A stretch of DNA of 64,000 bases from Georgenia wutianyii (GCF_006349365.1 NZ_CP040899.1:1426001-1490000); one strand, 5' to 3'. Shown: positions 44,501 to 52,670, counted from the first letter of the stretch. Program-made: numbers and translations. The notes: generated by a model from the sequence alone, not told the origin.

Positions 44501-44855
44501 ACTGGCCGGCCCCCTTGCTCGCGGGCACGTTGACCCGGTCGCGGTCGGGGCGCCACCCGCCGAGCGCATCACGCGCGTGGGTGCCGGCGGTCTGGAGCAG
44601 GGAGTCGTCGACCGTCCGGTAGTCGATCCCCGAGCCGATGAGGCCCTGGTACTCCCGCTCCGGGAGCTGACCGGGCAGGTCCGGCTCGTTGCCGTCCGCC
44701 GTCGTCGGCACGTCGATGTGGAGGAACTGCCAGGCGTCGGGGATACCGCGTGTCCAGCCGGCCTGCTGAAGGCGGCGCTCGAGGTCCTCGCGCACGACGC
44801 GGAGCGTCTTGCCGCCGGACCCGCCGACACCGACGAGAAGGAAGGGACGAAGCAT
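41550..44855 (-). CDS. Tubulin/FtsZ-superfamily protein (Tubulin_2 / FtsZl1-like)
   Basis: 1101 residues from ATG 44855 with GAGG seven bases upstream. LLVGVGGSGGKTLR at residues 6-19 matches the first nucleotide loop, and VVVISSIAGGSGSGAIID, with GGSGSGA at about 180-186, matches the tubulin signature (canonical GGGTGSG), followed by a partly FtsZ-like region to about residue 400. The remaining 700 residues are helical and unmatched. This is the profile of the large prokaryotic tubulin-like proteins proposed to remodel membranes together with a vWA partner, which is encoded just upstream. GTP binding is likely; polymerisation is inference. Confidence 0.82.
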   Translation of the reverse strand: MLRPFLLVGVGGSGGKTLRVVREDLERRLQQAGWTRGIPDAWQFLHIDVPTTADGNEPDLPGQLPEREYQGLIGSGIDYRTVDDSLLQTAGTHARDALGGWRPDRDRVNVPASKGAGQFRALGRVITLSQLSRIDHAVREARRRITGAEVTGVLQSLTEKLGGEPRTTAPAPEVVVISSIAGGSGSGAIIDVCDVIRGLPDKWASESVGILYCPDVFDDIDESLRRGVRANSLAALAEVMSGYWNAQGPSESTSELFQAAGVSTGASRRLGPRYPFLVGARNEAVTYKTQNDVYRAMGRSIASWVASTALQDSMAGYLHAQWASTSGAVPDHLRLHPGGTETPFTALGSSRVGLGRDRFRTYAAEHLARTAVEMVLDRHEELRARGDERPATQLVQEQASDAFGAFLVQTGLDERGEDRNTVLDALHDQAKLTRAGQELGAQVLDAVRAASPAKGLTTDDVRIRVRNEVLDRRSRFAAEQRESRERQAVEWVETIQRRVVDTAADAVVKHGGRVAAVMLRRLVTELDEVSEELHAEAEHRRRWAANLEDEISGVLGGTRKSVTEAEIELAVDRAIQTLEWEQEADTRDLAVALIPDLRRNFLEPLTEAVDHAVDGLAVERTGGLDGRGSLISMWPEGDVVPSRLKPAPNEFLLSSVDSFPQILEDVVARTVGGETPQVSRVAAERQVLLGAVYGERQRLITIDKPWVPADARLHRSSMQAATRATISVAGNSSQILHRATAWVTRPGTMIGKYLDEGLRAYLSEGAAAPSELAERLRAFEGQLVAALNAGAPLVSINTSVLTRVHGRSNVTYQQKFSEIPFPERSAARESFVRTLQGRGQFGATVEQSFSDSEAGFIDIFTVLGEPYEPVVFDSLMRPIASDWGARKASVEGREEFWRWRRARPLQEAVPLHPETLTQLIRGWFAAGLLGQVQQDPAVAVYVPASSSGSAGFVPFDDPLLVGNSQGPEVLPAVLESLVLALLRVNTQESLDPVRPYLRLLDLGTSESGTLPQELRTWIEAGHRAQDPSPDPRTAADRQAAARQQVEKVAAAFARHFEALEARHDILGYPGSFDLRHLIRAALRDLHHAVDDFRADADSAFI

Positions 44856-44896
44856 GGAGGGACCTCGGTTCTGGGGAGGAGGGACAAGGGTGGGGG

Positions 44897-47617
44897 TCAG
44901 CGGCGGGGCGGAGGAGGGGGCGGGGTACCGCTGCGCCCGGGCGAGGGCGGAGGTGGTGCGTCCTGACCACCAACGCGGCGCCGACCGTTCTCCGGGACGC
45001 GCTCGCGAGGCGGCGGTGGACCGTCCGAGCGACCGCGGGGCGGGGGAGCGGACACGGACGGGACATCGCGGCGGGGAGGAGGTGCGGACCCGCCGCCGGC
45101 CGGCACGGGACGTGCGGGCGTCGTCGTCCCGTCGCCGTCCTGCGACAGGTGTGGACGAGTGCCGGACGCACCGGTCACGGCTGCGCCCGACGCGACCTGC
45201 TCCCAGGCAGCGCGCGCGCGTGCGACCTCCCTGGCCCACGGCACCCGGGCCAGCTCCGCCAGGCGGTGGGGCAGCAGGCTCGCGACGCTCTGCTGCCCGG
45301 GGTCGATGACCATGACGAGCGTGCCCCGGAGATCGCCCTCCGGCGTCGTCGGCCGCTCCGTCGCGACGACGAAGCCAACACTTCCCGGGAGCTCGGTCTG
45401 CCGGGTCCACGGACCGCGCCGTCCCTTGACGACGTGCGTCACGGGCACTCGCCCGGGGACGGTGACGAGAGCCTGGGGCTCCGCGAGCGGGTTCCACGGG
45501 TACCTCACCACGTGGCGCACCGGGCCCGCCTGGAAGGAACGGACCCTACCGTGGACCGGGAGGTGGCGGAACTCCTCGGACGAGAGGAGGGCGGTGGCGC
45601 CGTCCGTGCGTTCGAGCCCACGCTCGGTCATCCGGACCGGCACCTCGGCGTACTTCGTCTGCGGGCCGAGCCGGAAGCGGCCCAGCAGGCGCCGCGCGAC
45701 GACCGCGCTCAGGTAGGCAAGCCCGAGGGCGAGCCCGGTGAGCACGGCGACGAGCGAGAGCTGCGCCGCGACGTCGACAGGTCGCACCATGGTCCCGGTG
45801 ACGCGCACCTGCGCCTCGATCTGATCGCCGTCGACGCCCTGAAGCGTGACAGGCAGCGTGCCGTTGATGCGGCCGTCCGCCTGCTCCTGTGCGTCGAGGT
45901 CGACGGCCACGTCGACCGACGCGTCCGCCTCGATCTCGACGCACTCGGTGGCGGTGCCCAGTCGGACGGCGCCGGCCTGCTCCGGTGCCGACACCGTCCC
46001 GGCCCCGAAGCATGCGCGCGTCGGACCGCGCTCCGCCCCGGTCAACGTGAGGACGGCCCGGGCAGTAGTCGCACCGTCGAGACGGCCGAAGTCGAGCTCC
46101 GCCGGCGCGATGACCGGGAACGACGGGGGGAACTGGGTGCTGAGCACCTGCTCGACCGTCACCGGCCCGAGCTGGATCCCCCCAGGCGTCGTCACGGCCG
46201 TCGCCCGGCCGCTCACCGTGAGGGAGGAGACCGCGACGTCGGTCGGGACCGTGACCTCGCCGAGCCAGCCGTCGCCGTCGGCGCGGAAGTCGGACGCCTC
46301 GCCGTCGACCGTCGCCTCCATGACCGCGGACCCGTAGACGTCGAGCGGGACGGGGGAGCCGTCCGCCGTGCGCGGCACGATCCGCAGCCGGCTCGGCTCG
46401 CCGATCACCACCCCGTCCGGCGCCTCGACGGTGAGGGTCACGCCCCAGAAGTGGTAGAGGTCGATGACGGTCGTCGCCGTCGGGTCGGTGACGAGCGTCC
46501 ACGTCCCGGTGTCGGCCCCGACGTCCCGGACGTCGACGGTCGTGAGACTGCTGCTCGTGAGGACACTGACGCCCGCGCCGCCGACCTCGGCTGTCGGAGC
46601 GTCGAGCACCGAGGTGCTCCCGTCGGGTGCCACGAGCTGCATGGGGGCAGCACCGGCCGAGCTCTGGGCGACGATACGGAAGCCTCCGAGGCCGGGGTCC
46701 ACCGGGATGGCGAGGCGCCCCTCCGTGCAGTCCCGGGGGCACTCGGCAGTGCCGGTCGACGTGAACCGCTCCAGCAGCGCCCCCATATGTGCGAACAGCC
46801 TCGCAAGGGCGCCGGCGTCGTCCGCGTTGAGGAACGCCCCGTTCGTGACGTCGGCCGGGACGGGCACAGACCCGCACGACTCCCCGCCGGCACTTCCTTC
46901 GGCGATCGCCTGCAGGCGATCGCGGTCCACCGGCGTGGCGGCACCCTCTCCCTCGGAGGTCATGAGGCCCATGGCGATGACGGCGACGTCGTCGGCGCGG
47001 ATGCCGTCGACCGTCCCGCCGGGCTCGCACAGCTCGAGGCGGGCGGCCTCGGTCGCCGGGCGGTCGCCACGCCCGTCGACGTCGAGCTTCCCGTCGGTGA
47101 GCCAGAGGACGAGCTTGCACGACGTGCCGCCGACCTCACCTGCGCGCTCGTCCAGAGCCGTCTGGGCGTCCCCGAGCGCTCGACGGTAGTCCGTGAGGCG
47201 GGCCCCGTCCCGCGAGGGGAGCTCCTCGCGCACGGCGGACCGCAGGTCCTCGGCGTGCTCGCCGCTGACAGCGCCCCAGCCGACGAGCTCGGTGCTCGTC
47301 TCACCGAACACGGAGAGCCGGGCCTGGACGTCGAGGGCGCCGCCGCTGTTCGCCGCGAGGCGCTCGAGAGAGTCCAGCGCCGTGTCGATCGCCCCGACGC
47401 GGAGGTCGTCCGGGTCGGTCGCGCGCAGGCTGAGCGACTCGTCGACGACGACGGCGGCGAGGAGGTGGTCGGCCTCCGCAGCGCACGCGGCGACGGCCGA
47501 GACGCTCTGCGACCCGACCGGTGAGATGTCACCGACCGCGGCGGCGGGCCCGGTACCCAGGACGACCGCGGCGAGCAGGCAGGCGACGGCGGCCCACCAC
47601 CCGGCGGCGCGCCTCAC
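44897..47617 (-). CDS. Membrane-anchored von Willebrand A protein with proline-rich tail
   Basis: 906 residues from a GTG at 47617 that overlaps the previous stop (GTGA); an ATG at 47665 is in frame but would overlap by 52 bases. Signal sequence residues 1-28; vWA domain with complete MIDAS: Asp59-x-Ser61-x-Ser63 (VVDESLS), Thr in LTDYRRAL and Asp in LWLTDGKLD. Beta-rich extracellular domains follow with paired Cys (ECPRDC), then one membrane helix near 612-640 (LSLVAVLTGLALGLAYLSAVV) and a cytoplasmic part ending in about 70 residues rich in Pro, Gly and Arg. It could bind a ligand outside and signal or connect to the tubulin-like protein inside. Confidence 0.85.
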   Translation of the reverse strand: MRRAAGWWAAVACLLAAVVLGTGPAAAVGDISPVGSQSVSAVAACAAEADHLLAAVVVDESLSLRATDPDDLRVGAIDTALDSLERLAANSGGALDVQARLSVFGETSTELVGWGAVSGEHAEDLRSAVREELPSRDGARLTDYRRALGDAQTALDERAGEVGGTSCKLVLWLTDGKLDVDGRGDRPATEAARLELCEPGGTVDGIRADDVAVIAMGLMTSEGEGAATPVDRDRLQAIAEGSAGGESCGSVPVPADVTNGAFLNADDAGALARLFAHMGALLERFTSTGTAECPRDCTEGRLAIPVDPGLGGFRIVAQSSAGAAPMQLVAPDGSTSVLDAPTAEVGGAGVSVLTSSSLTTVDVRDVGADTGTWTLVTDPTATTVIDLYHFWGVTLTVEAPDGVVIGEPSRLRIVPRTADGSPVPLDVYGSAVMEATVDGEASDFRADGDGWLGEVTVPTDVAVSSLTVSGRATAVTTPGGIQLGPVTVEQVLSTQFPPSFPVIAPAELDFGRLDGATTARAVLTLTGAERGPTRACFGAGTVSAPEQAGAVRLGTATECVEIEADASVDVAVDLDAQEQADGRINGTLPVTLQGVDGDQIEAQVRVTGTMVRPVDVAAQLSLVAVLTGLALGLAYLSAVVARRLLGRFRLGPQTKYAEVPVRMTERGLERTDGATALLSSEEFRHLPVHGRVRSFQAGPVRHVVRYPWNPLAEPQALVTVPGRVPVTHVVKGRRGPWTRQTELPGSVGFVVATERPTTPEGDLRGTLVMVIDPGQQSVASLLPHRLAELARVPWAREVARARAAWEQVASGAAVTGASGTRPHLSQDGDGTTTPARPVPAGGGSAPPPRRDVPSVSAPPPRGRSDGPPPPRERVPENGRRRVGGQDAPPPPSPGRSGTPPPPPPRR

Positions 47618-47967
47618 CACTTGGCCAGCTCCGTCGCGACGAGGTAGCCGCAGAAGAGCCCGCACGCCAGGCCGGCCACGGCCAGGCCGAGGGACGCGCG
47701 GTCCAGCAGCGGACGTCGCAGGAAGTGCTTGCTCCGCCGTAGCGAGCTGAGCGACCGGTAGAGCGTCAGGAGGAAGACGGCGACGACGGCGCCCAGCACG
47801 TAGCCGACGACGGCGAGCTCCCAGGGGGCTTCCCTCGCGGCGACGAGCCAGCCGAGCACCGCAGCCGCGGCAACCGCACCACCCTGGAGGGCAACCGGCC
47901 AGTACGGCGGGACGGTGGGCTGGACGGCCGTGGCCGTCACTCCGTCCACCCGTGGTGGCGCGAACAT
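47614..47967 (-). CDS. Small three-helix membrane protein, first gene of the tubulin/vWA operon
   Basis: 117 residues with hydrophobic segments near 28-45 (GGAVAAAAVLGWLVA), 52-70 (AVVGYVLGAVVAVFLLTLY) and 92-112 (LGLAVAGLACGLFCGYLVA), and a basic loop (LRRSKHFLRRPLLDR). Unrecognised. The ATG at 47967 lacks a clear ribosome-binding site; GTG 47940, with GGTGG before it, would give 108 residues. The TGA stop overlaps the vWA start. Confidence 0.7.
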   Translation of the reverse strand: MFAPPRVDGVTATAVQPTVPPYWPVALQGGAVAAAAVLGWLVAAREAPWELAVVGYVLGAVVAVFLLTLYRSLSSLRRSKHFLRRPLLDRASLGLAVAGLACGLFCGYLVATELAKW

Positions 47968-48162
47968 CTCGAACGGCGCACCGTGATCACGTCTTCAGCG
48001 GTCATCTTCGCCCCATGCAACGGTTGTCGGTGGCTCGAGGTGATCGGAGCCTGGAGCTGAACGTATGGGCGGAATACTCACGCCTGTCGATGAACCGTGG
48101 CGAAGGGGCGGATGATCGCTCACGGCGCACGGGGTGACTGAGGGTGAACCTGGCGCCCAGTC

Positions 48163-48222
48163 GGCCGCCGCCCTCGACGGCGGATGGTCATGGCCCTGGA
48201 GGCGGTGGCCGACCTCCTGTGA
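48163..48222 (+). pseudogene. Relic of the NAD(P)-binding gene with an internal deletion
   Basis: 48163-48201 resembles 38252-38297 of the gene at 37965-38651 (GCCGCC-CTCGACGGC, then GGCCCTGGAGGCGG), with small indels; it then joins directly to the 3' end of that gene, whose last codons and following bases are identical. About 340 bases that separate these parts in the intact gene are missing. The surviving last codons read MVMALEAVADLL before TGA. Confidence 0.7.
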
Positions 48223-48240
48223 CGAGCCCGCCCGGTGCTG
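48202..48240 (+). repeat. Right copy of 39-bp direct repeat
   Basis: Base-for-base identical to 38631-38669, same orientation. Divergence starts immediately after it on the right and, on the left, passes into the degenerate gene relic. Confidence 0.9.
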
Positions 48241-48290
48241 CCGGGGAGTGCCGCGCCTCACCTGCCGGGAAAGGGCTGGCAGCCCCGCCG

Positions 48291-48296
48291 TAGACT
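48291..48296 (+). promoter_or_regulatory. Candidate -10 box of the ABC-F gene
   Basis: TAGACT about 65 bases upstream of the GTG at 48361; no clear -35. The leader would be about 58 bases long. Confidence 0.3.
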
Positions 48297-48360
48297 GATG
48301 GGCGCCGCGCGACCGTCGTCGGCGGCACCCACCCCACGCACCAGGTTCTGAGGTCTGCCC

Positions 48361-49974
48361 GTGATCACCGCCCACGACGTCTCCATGCGCATCGGCGCCC
48401 GCGAGCTGATCCACTCGGCGACCTTCCGCGTCGACGCCGGGATGCGCATCGGCCTGGTCGGGCGCAACGGCGCTGGGAAGACGACCCTCACCAAGCTCCT
48501 CGCGGGACAGGACGCGACCTCCGGCGTCGTCCAGCACACCGGGACGATCACCCGCACCGGCGAGATCGGCTACCTCCCGCAGGACCCGCGGACCGGCGAC
48601 CTCGACGTCCTCGCCCGGGACCGGGTCCTGTCCGCCCGCGACCTCGACGGCATCCTGCGCCGCATCCGCAAGGCCGAGACGGACATGGCGACGAAGACCG
48701 GGGACGCCCAGGAGAAGGCGATCGAGCGCTACTCCCGGCTCGACGCGGAGTTCTCGGCCCAGGGCGGCTGGGCCGCGGAGTCCGAGGCCGCGCGCTTCAC
48801 CTCCAACCTCGGCCTGCCCACCCGGGTCCTGGACCAGCCGCTGCACACCCTCTCGGGTGGTCAGCGACGCCGGGTCGAGCTCGCCCGCATCCTCTTCTCC
48901 GGTGCGCAGACGCTGCTCCTCGACGAGCCGACCAACCACCTCGACCACGACTCGATCGTCTGGCTGCGGGACTACCTCAAGTCCTACTCCGGCGGCCTCA
49001 TCGTCATCAGCCACGACGTCGAGCTGCTGCGCGAGACCATCAACACCGTCTTCCACCTCGACGCGAACCGCGGTGAGCTCGACGTCTACAACCTCGGCTG
49101 GGACGCCTACCTCAAGCAGCGGGAGCAGGACGAGCGCCGCCGTCGCAAGGAGCGCGCGAACGCGGAGAAGAAGGCCTCCGTCCTCCTCGCCCAGGCGGAC
49201 AAGATGCGTGCCAAGGCCACCAAGGCCGTCGCCGCGCAGAACATGATCCGGCGCGCCGAGCGGATGGTCGCCGGGCTGGAGCAGAGCCGCCAGGCGGACA
49301 AGGTGGCCCACCTGCGCTTCCCCGACCCCGCCCCGTGCGGGAAGGTCCCGCTCACCGCCGAGGGCCTGTCGAAGTCCTACGGCTCCCTCGAGGTCTTCAC
49401 CGACGTCGACCTCGCCATCGACCGGGGCGCCAAGGTCGTCGTCCTCGGCCTCAACGGCGCCGGCAAGACGACGCTGCTGCGCATCCTCGGCGGGGTGGAG
49501 AAGCCGGACACCGGCGAGGTGGTGCCCGGGCACGGCCTGAAGATCGGGTACTACGCCCAGGAGCACGAGACCCTCGACGTCGAGCGCACCGTCGTGGAGA
49601 ACATGCGCTCCGCGGCGCCCGACCTCACCGACACGCAGGTGCGCTCGGTGCTGGGCTCCTTCCTCTTCTCCGGGGACGACGCCGAGAAGCCCGCCAAGGT
49701 CCTGTCCGGCGGGGAGAAGACGCGCCTCGCGCTCGCCGTCCTCGTCGTCTCGTCGGCCAACGTCCTGCTCCTGGACGAGCCGACGAACAACCTCGACCCG
49801 GCGTCCCGTGAGGAGATCCTCGGCGCGCTGCGGACCTTCACCGGCGCCGTCGTCCTCGTCACCCACGACGAGGGTGCGGTCGAGGCGCTCGAGCCCGACC
49901 GCGTCCTCCTCCTGCCCGACGGCGACGAGGACCTCTGGAGCGACGCCTACTCCGAGCTCATCGCCCTGGCGTGA
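48361..49974 (+). CDS. ABC-F family ATPase
   Basis: 537 residues from GTG 48361. Two ABC domains: Walker A GRNGAGKTTL and GLNGAGKTTL, signatures LSGGQRRRVELA and LSGGEKTRLALA, joined by a basic coiled linker (QREQDERRRRKERANAEKK) that reaches into the ribosome in this family. No membrane segments. Such proteins act on translation (EttA-like) or protect ribosomes from antibiotics; nothing here decides which. Stop overlaps the next start (GTGA). Confidence 0.94.
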   Translation: MITAHDVSMRIGARELIHSATFRVDAGMRIGLVGRNGAGKTTLTKLLAGQDATSGVVQHTGTITRTGEIGYLPQDPRTGDLDVLARDRVLSARDLDGILRRIRKAETDMATKTGDAQEKAIERYSRLDAEFSAQGGWAAESEAARFTSNLGLPTRVLDQPLHTLSGGQRRRVELARILFSGAQTLLLDEPTNHLDHDSIVWLRDYLKSYSGGLIVISHDVELLRETINTVFHLDANRGELDVYNLGWDAYLKQREQDERRRRKERANAEKKASVLLAQADKMRAKATKAVAAQNMIRRAERMVAGLEQSRQADKVAHLRFPDPAPCGKVPLTAEGLSKSYGSLEVFTDVDLAIDRGAKVVVLGLNGAGKTTLLRILGGVEKPDTGEVVPGHGLKIGYYAQEHETLDVERTVVENMRSAAPDLTDTQVRSVLGSFLFSGDDAEKPAKVLSGGEKTRLALAVLVVSSANVLLLDEPTNNLDPASREEILGALRTFTGAVVLVTHDEGAVEALEPDRVLLLPDGDEDLWSDAYSELIALA

Positions 49975-50699
49975 GCGTCCACGTCGGCACGTCCGGCTGG
50001 AGCTACGACCACTGGGCCGGCGTGCTGTACCCCCACGGCCTGCCCCCGCACGAGCGGCTGGGCCGCTACGTCCAGGCGTTCGGCACGGTCGAGCTCAACG
50101 CGAGCTTCTACCGCTGGCCGCGGGACGCGACGTTCGCGGGCTGGGACCGGCGCACCCCCGAGGGCTTCGTCCTGTCGGTCAAGGCGCCGCGGGGCCTGAC
50201 CCACGCCAAGCGGCTCTACGCACCCGAGCGGTGGGTGGAGCGGATCTCCGGCGCGTGGCACGAGCTCGGTACGACCCGTGGGGTCCTGCTCGTCCAGCTC
50301 GGGCCGGGACAGGAGCGCGACGACGCACGCCTGGACTACTTCCTCTCCCGCCTGCCGTGGTGGGTGCGGGTGGCCGTCGAGCTGCGCCACCCCAGCTGGC
50401 ACGACGAGGGCGTCTACCGGCTCCTCGAGGCCCGCGGCGCGGCCTACTGCGTGATGAGCGGGGCGAACCTGCCCTGCGTGCTGCGCGCCACCGCCCCGTT
50501 CGTCTACGTGCGGCTGCACGGGCCGGACCACCACCACCTCTACGGCGGGTCCTACGACGAGGACTCCCTGCGCTGGTGGGCCGACCGGGTGCGCGAGTGG
50601 GAGGGGTCCGGGCGCGACGTGCTCGTCTACTTCAACAACGACGGCGACGGCAACGCGGTGCGCAACGCCGGCCGGCTGCGCGAGCTGCTGGGCCGCTGA
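49971..50699 (+). CDS. DUF72 domain protein
   Basis: 242 residues from a GTG overlapping the ABC-F stop. VHVGTSGWSYDHWAGVLYP is the family opening, VELNASFYRWP and VAVELRHPSW follow; TIM-barrel fold. Function unknown. Converges on the MFS gene with 12 bases between stops. Confidence 0.92.
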   Translation: MSVHVGTSGWSYDHWAGVLYPHGLPPHERLGRYVQAFGTVELNASFYRWPRDATFAGWDRRTPEGFVLSVKAPRGLTHAKRLYAPERWVERISGAWHELGTTRGVLLVQLGPGQERDDARLDYFLSRLPWWVRVAVELRHPSWHDEGVYRLLEARGAAYCVMSGANLPCVLRATAPFVYVRLHGPDHHHLYGGSYDEDSLRWWADRVREWEGSGRDVLVYFNNDGDGNAVRNAGRLRELLGR

Positions 50700-50711
50700 G
50701 CCCGCGGGCCC

Positions 50712-51914
50712 TCAGTCGACGAAGCGCGGCCGGCAGGCGAACCACCCGGCGACCACCCCCGGCACGGCCGTCGCCGCGAGCACGAGGAGCGGCACCGACC
50801 AGGAGCCGGTCGCCTCGCGCAGCAGTCCCAGCCCGACCGGACCGACGCACGCCAGCCCGTAGCCGATGCCCTGGACGAAGCCGGACACCGCCGAGGCGGA
50901 CTGTGCCGTCCTCGTGCGGCGGTTGACGAGGGTGAGGCACAGCGGGAACGTGCTCACCCCGATCCCCAGCGCGCACACCCACACCGCGGTGCCCTCGAGC
51001 GGGGAGAGGAGCAGTCCGAGGTACCCGCCCACGAGCACCACGGAGCACGCGACGACGACGGGGAACGGGTTGGTCATGCGGGTCGCGACGTGGGGGACCA
51101 CCAGCGCCGCGAGGACGCCCCACGCCGAGTACAGGCCGACCATGGACCCGCCGAGCTCCGCGCTGCCGCCCGCGTCGGTGAGCACGGCCGGCACCCAGGT
51201 GATGATCGCGTAGTTCGACAGCGACATCATCGCGAAGAGCACGACCAGGCCCCAGACGGTGCCGGACCGGCTGATCCGCGACGTCGGACGCGTCGCGGTG
51301 GCTGCGGGCGTGTGGTGGTCGGCAGGCAGCCGCAGGGTGAGGACGAGCCAGACGACCGCGGCCAGCGCGATCGGTCCGGCCCAGATCCCCACCGAGAGCC
51401 GCCAGCCGGCGGCCTGGGCCACCGGCACCGCGAGCAGCGGGGCGACGAACTGTCCGGTCTGCAGGAGCAGCAGGTAGCACGAGGTCCACAGGGCGACGCG
51501 ATCGGCGAACCAGGCCTTGACGAGCGGGACGATGACGACGTTCGCCGCGCCGATCCCGCCCAGCGCGAGGACGGTCGAGACCACGACGAGCGCCGGGGTC
51601 GGGGAGGCCGCCCGTGCGAGCAGCGACACGGCGGTGAGCGCGAGCGCCGCCGCCGCGGTCCGCTCGAGCCCGAACCGTCGCGTCACGGCAGGTGCGAGGA
51701 ACCCGAAGACGCCGAAGGTGGCCGCAGGGATCGTGCCGAGCACGCCGGCGAGGACGACCCCGAAGCCGAGGTCGGCACCGATGGTCTCCAGGAGCGGGGT
51801 GAAGCCGGTGACGGCCGTGCGCAGGTTGATCGCGGTGAGGGCGATGGCGAGCCCGGCGAGGACGGTGAGGCGCCCGCGCGCCGCGGTGGTCCGGTCGGGG
51901 GAGAGGGTCCTCAC
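50712..51914 (-). CDS. MFS transporter, CynX/NimT family
   Basis: 400 residues from GTG 51914, twelve predicted membrane helices. ALTAINLRTAVTGFTPLLETI near the N-terminus is typical of CynX/NimT (cyanate, nitroimidazole) transporters. The substrate is unknown. The divergent GntR gene 48 bases away is its likely regulator. A TACAAT box on the minus strand (51948-51953) could be its -10. Confidence 0.9.
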   Translation of the reverse strand: MRTLSPDRTTAARGRLTVLAGLAIALTAINLRTAVTGFTPLLETIGADLGFGVVLAGVLGTIPAATFGVFGFLAPAVTRRFGLERTAAAALALTAVSLLARAASPTPALVVVSTVLALGGIGAANVVIVPLVKAWFADRVALWTSCYLLLLQTGQFVAPLLAVPVAQAAGWRLSVGIWAGPIALAAVVWLVLTLRLPADHHTPAATATRPTSRISRSGTVWGLVVLFAMMSLSNYAIITWVPAVLTDAGGSAELGGSMVGLYSAWGVLAALVVPHVATRMTNPFPVVVACSVVLVGGYLGLLLSPLEGTAVWVCALGIGVSTFPLCLTLVNRRTRTAQSASAVSGFVQGIGYGLACVGPVGLGLLREATGSWSVPLLVLAATAVPGVVAGWFACRPRFVD

Positions 51915-51947
51915 GTAGACTCCACACTGAGATCGACGGATGATGGG

Positions 51948-51957
51948 ATTGTAGGAT
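51948..51957. promoter_or_regulatory. Overlapping divergent -10 boxes, MFS/GntR
   Basis: Minus strand TACAAT (51948-51953) serves the transporter; plus strand TAGGAT (51952-51957) ends five bases before the GntR GTG and would give a leaderless mRNA. The boxes overlap by two bases, so the two genes probably compete for polymerase. Confidence 0.45.
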
Positions 51958-51962
51958 GAATC

Positions 51963-52670
51963 GTGGCTGAGTCTGGCACGGCGCGACCGCTGCGTCGAGA
52001 GGGTCTCGTCGGGCAGGCGGCCGCACGCTTCCGCGAGGAGGTCGTCTCCGGGCGCTGGCCCGTCGGGGACAAGATCCCCACCGAGGCGGACCTCGCGGCG
52101 ACGTTCGGGATCGGGCGCAACACGGTGCGCGAGGCGGTGCAGTCCCTCGTCCACGCCGGGCTGCTGCGCCGCGAGCAGGGCCGCGGCACCTACGTCATCT
52201 CGAGCTCGGAGCTCAGCGGCTCACTGGAGCGTCAGCTCGCCGGCGGCACGCGCAGGCACTACCTCGAGCTGCGCCTCGCCCTGGACAGCACGGCGGCGTC
52301 CCTCGCCGCCCAGCACCGCACCGACGCCGACGTCGAGCTGCTCCGTCGCCTGCGCGACCGGCGCGAGGCGGCCTGGGCGAGTGACGACGTCGACCTCCGG
52401 ACCGCCGCGGACCTCGACCTGCACCGCGCGATCGTCGCCTCGACCCACAACCCGCTGTACGTCCGGCTCTACGACGACATGCTCGACGTCTTCGCCCGGC
52501 ACATGCGCGACGACGAGGGCGCCGACGAGGCGTCGGTACACCGGCTCCACGACGAGCTCGTCGAGGCCGTCGCGGCTCAGGACGCCGGGCGCGCCGCCGC
52601 TCTCGTCTCCGCGATCGTCGAGCCGTTCATGGGCCGACCGGCGGGCCCTGGCGCAGCTGCGCCTCGATGA
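51963..52670 (+). CDS. GntR-family transcriptional regulator (FadR subfamily)
   Basis: 235 residues from GTG 51963. Winged helix residues 15-80 (KIPTEADLAATFGIGRNTVR); C-terminal all-helical FCD domain with metal/ligand residues in DLHRAIVASTHNP and HDELVEAV. Divergent from the MFS transporter, so probably an effector-released repressor of it. Its last 44 bases overlap the 3' end of the convergent SURF1 gene. Confidence 0.92.
   Translation: MAESGTARPLRREGLVGQAAARFREEVVSGRWPVGDKIPTEADLAATFGIGRNTVREAVQSLVHAGLLRREQGRGTYVISSSELSGSLERQLAGGTRRHYLELRLALDSTAASLAAQHRTDADVELLRRLRDRREAAWASDDVDLRTAADLDLHRAIVASTHNPLYVRLYDDMLDVFARHMRDDEGADEASVHRLHDELVEAVAAQDAGRAAALVSAIVEPFMGRPAGPGAAAPR

Larger units (their letters stand above)
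47968..48360. other. 393-bp gap: operon leader, gene relic and repeat
   Basis: Contains the upstream region of the leftward cassette operon, where no promoter could be picked with confidence; then a decayed remnant of the NAD(P)-binding gene (48163-48222) with the right 39-bp repeat (48202-48240); then about 120 bases leading into the ABC-F gene with a TAGACT box at 48291-48296. The A+T-richer stretch near 48055-48120 is the likeliest place for the cassette promoter. Confidence 0.6.

Noticed and set aside
38652..48240. Integrase or transposase gene for the cassette between the direct repeats
   Set aside because: All of the coding space is taken by the four operon genes; no recombinase motif was seen, and no terminal inverted repeats were found.
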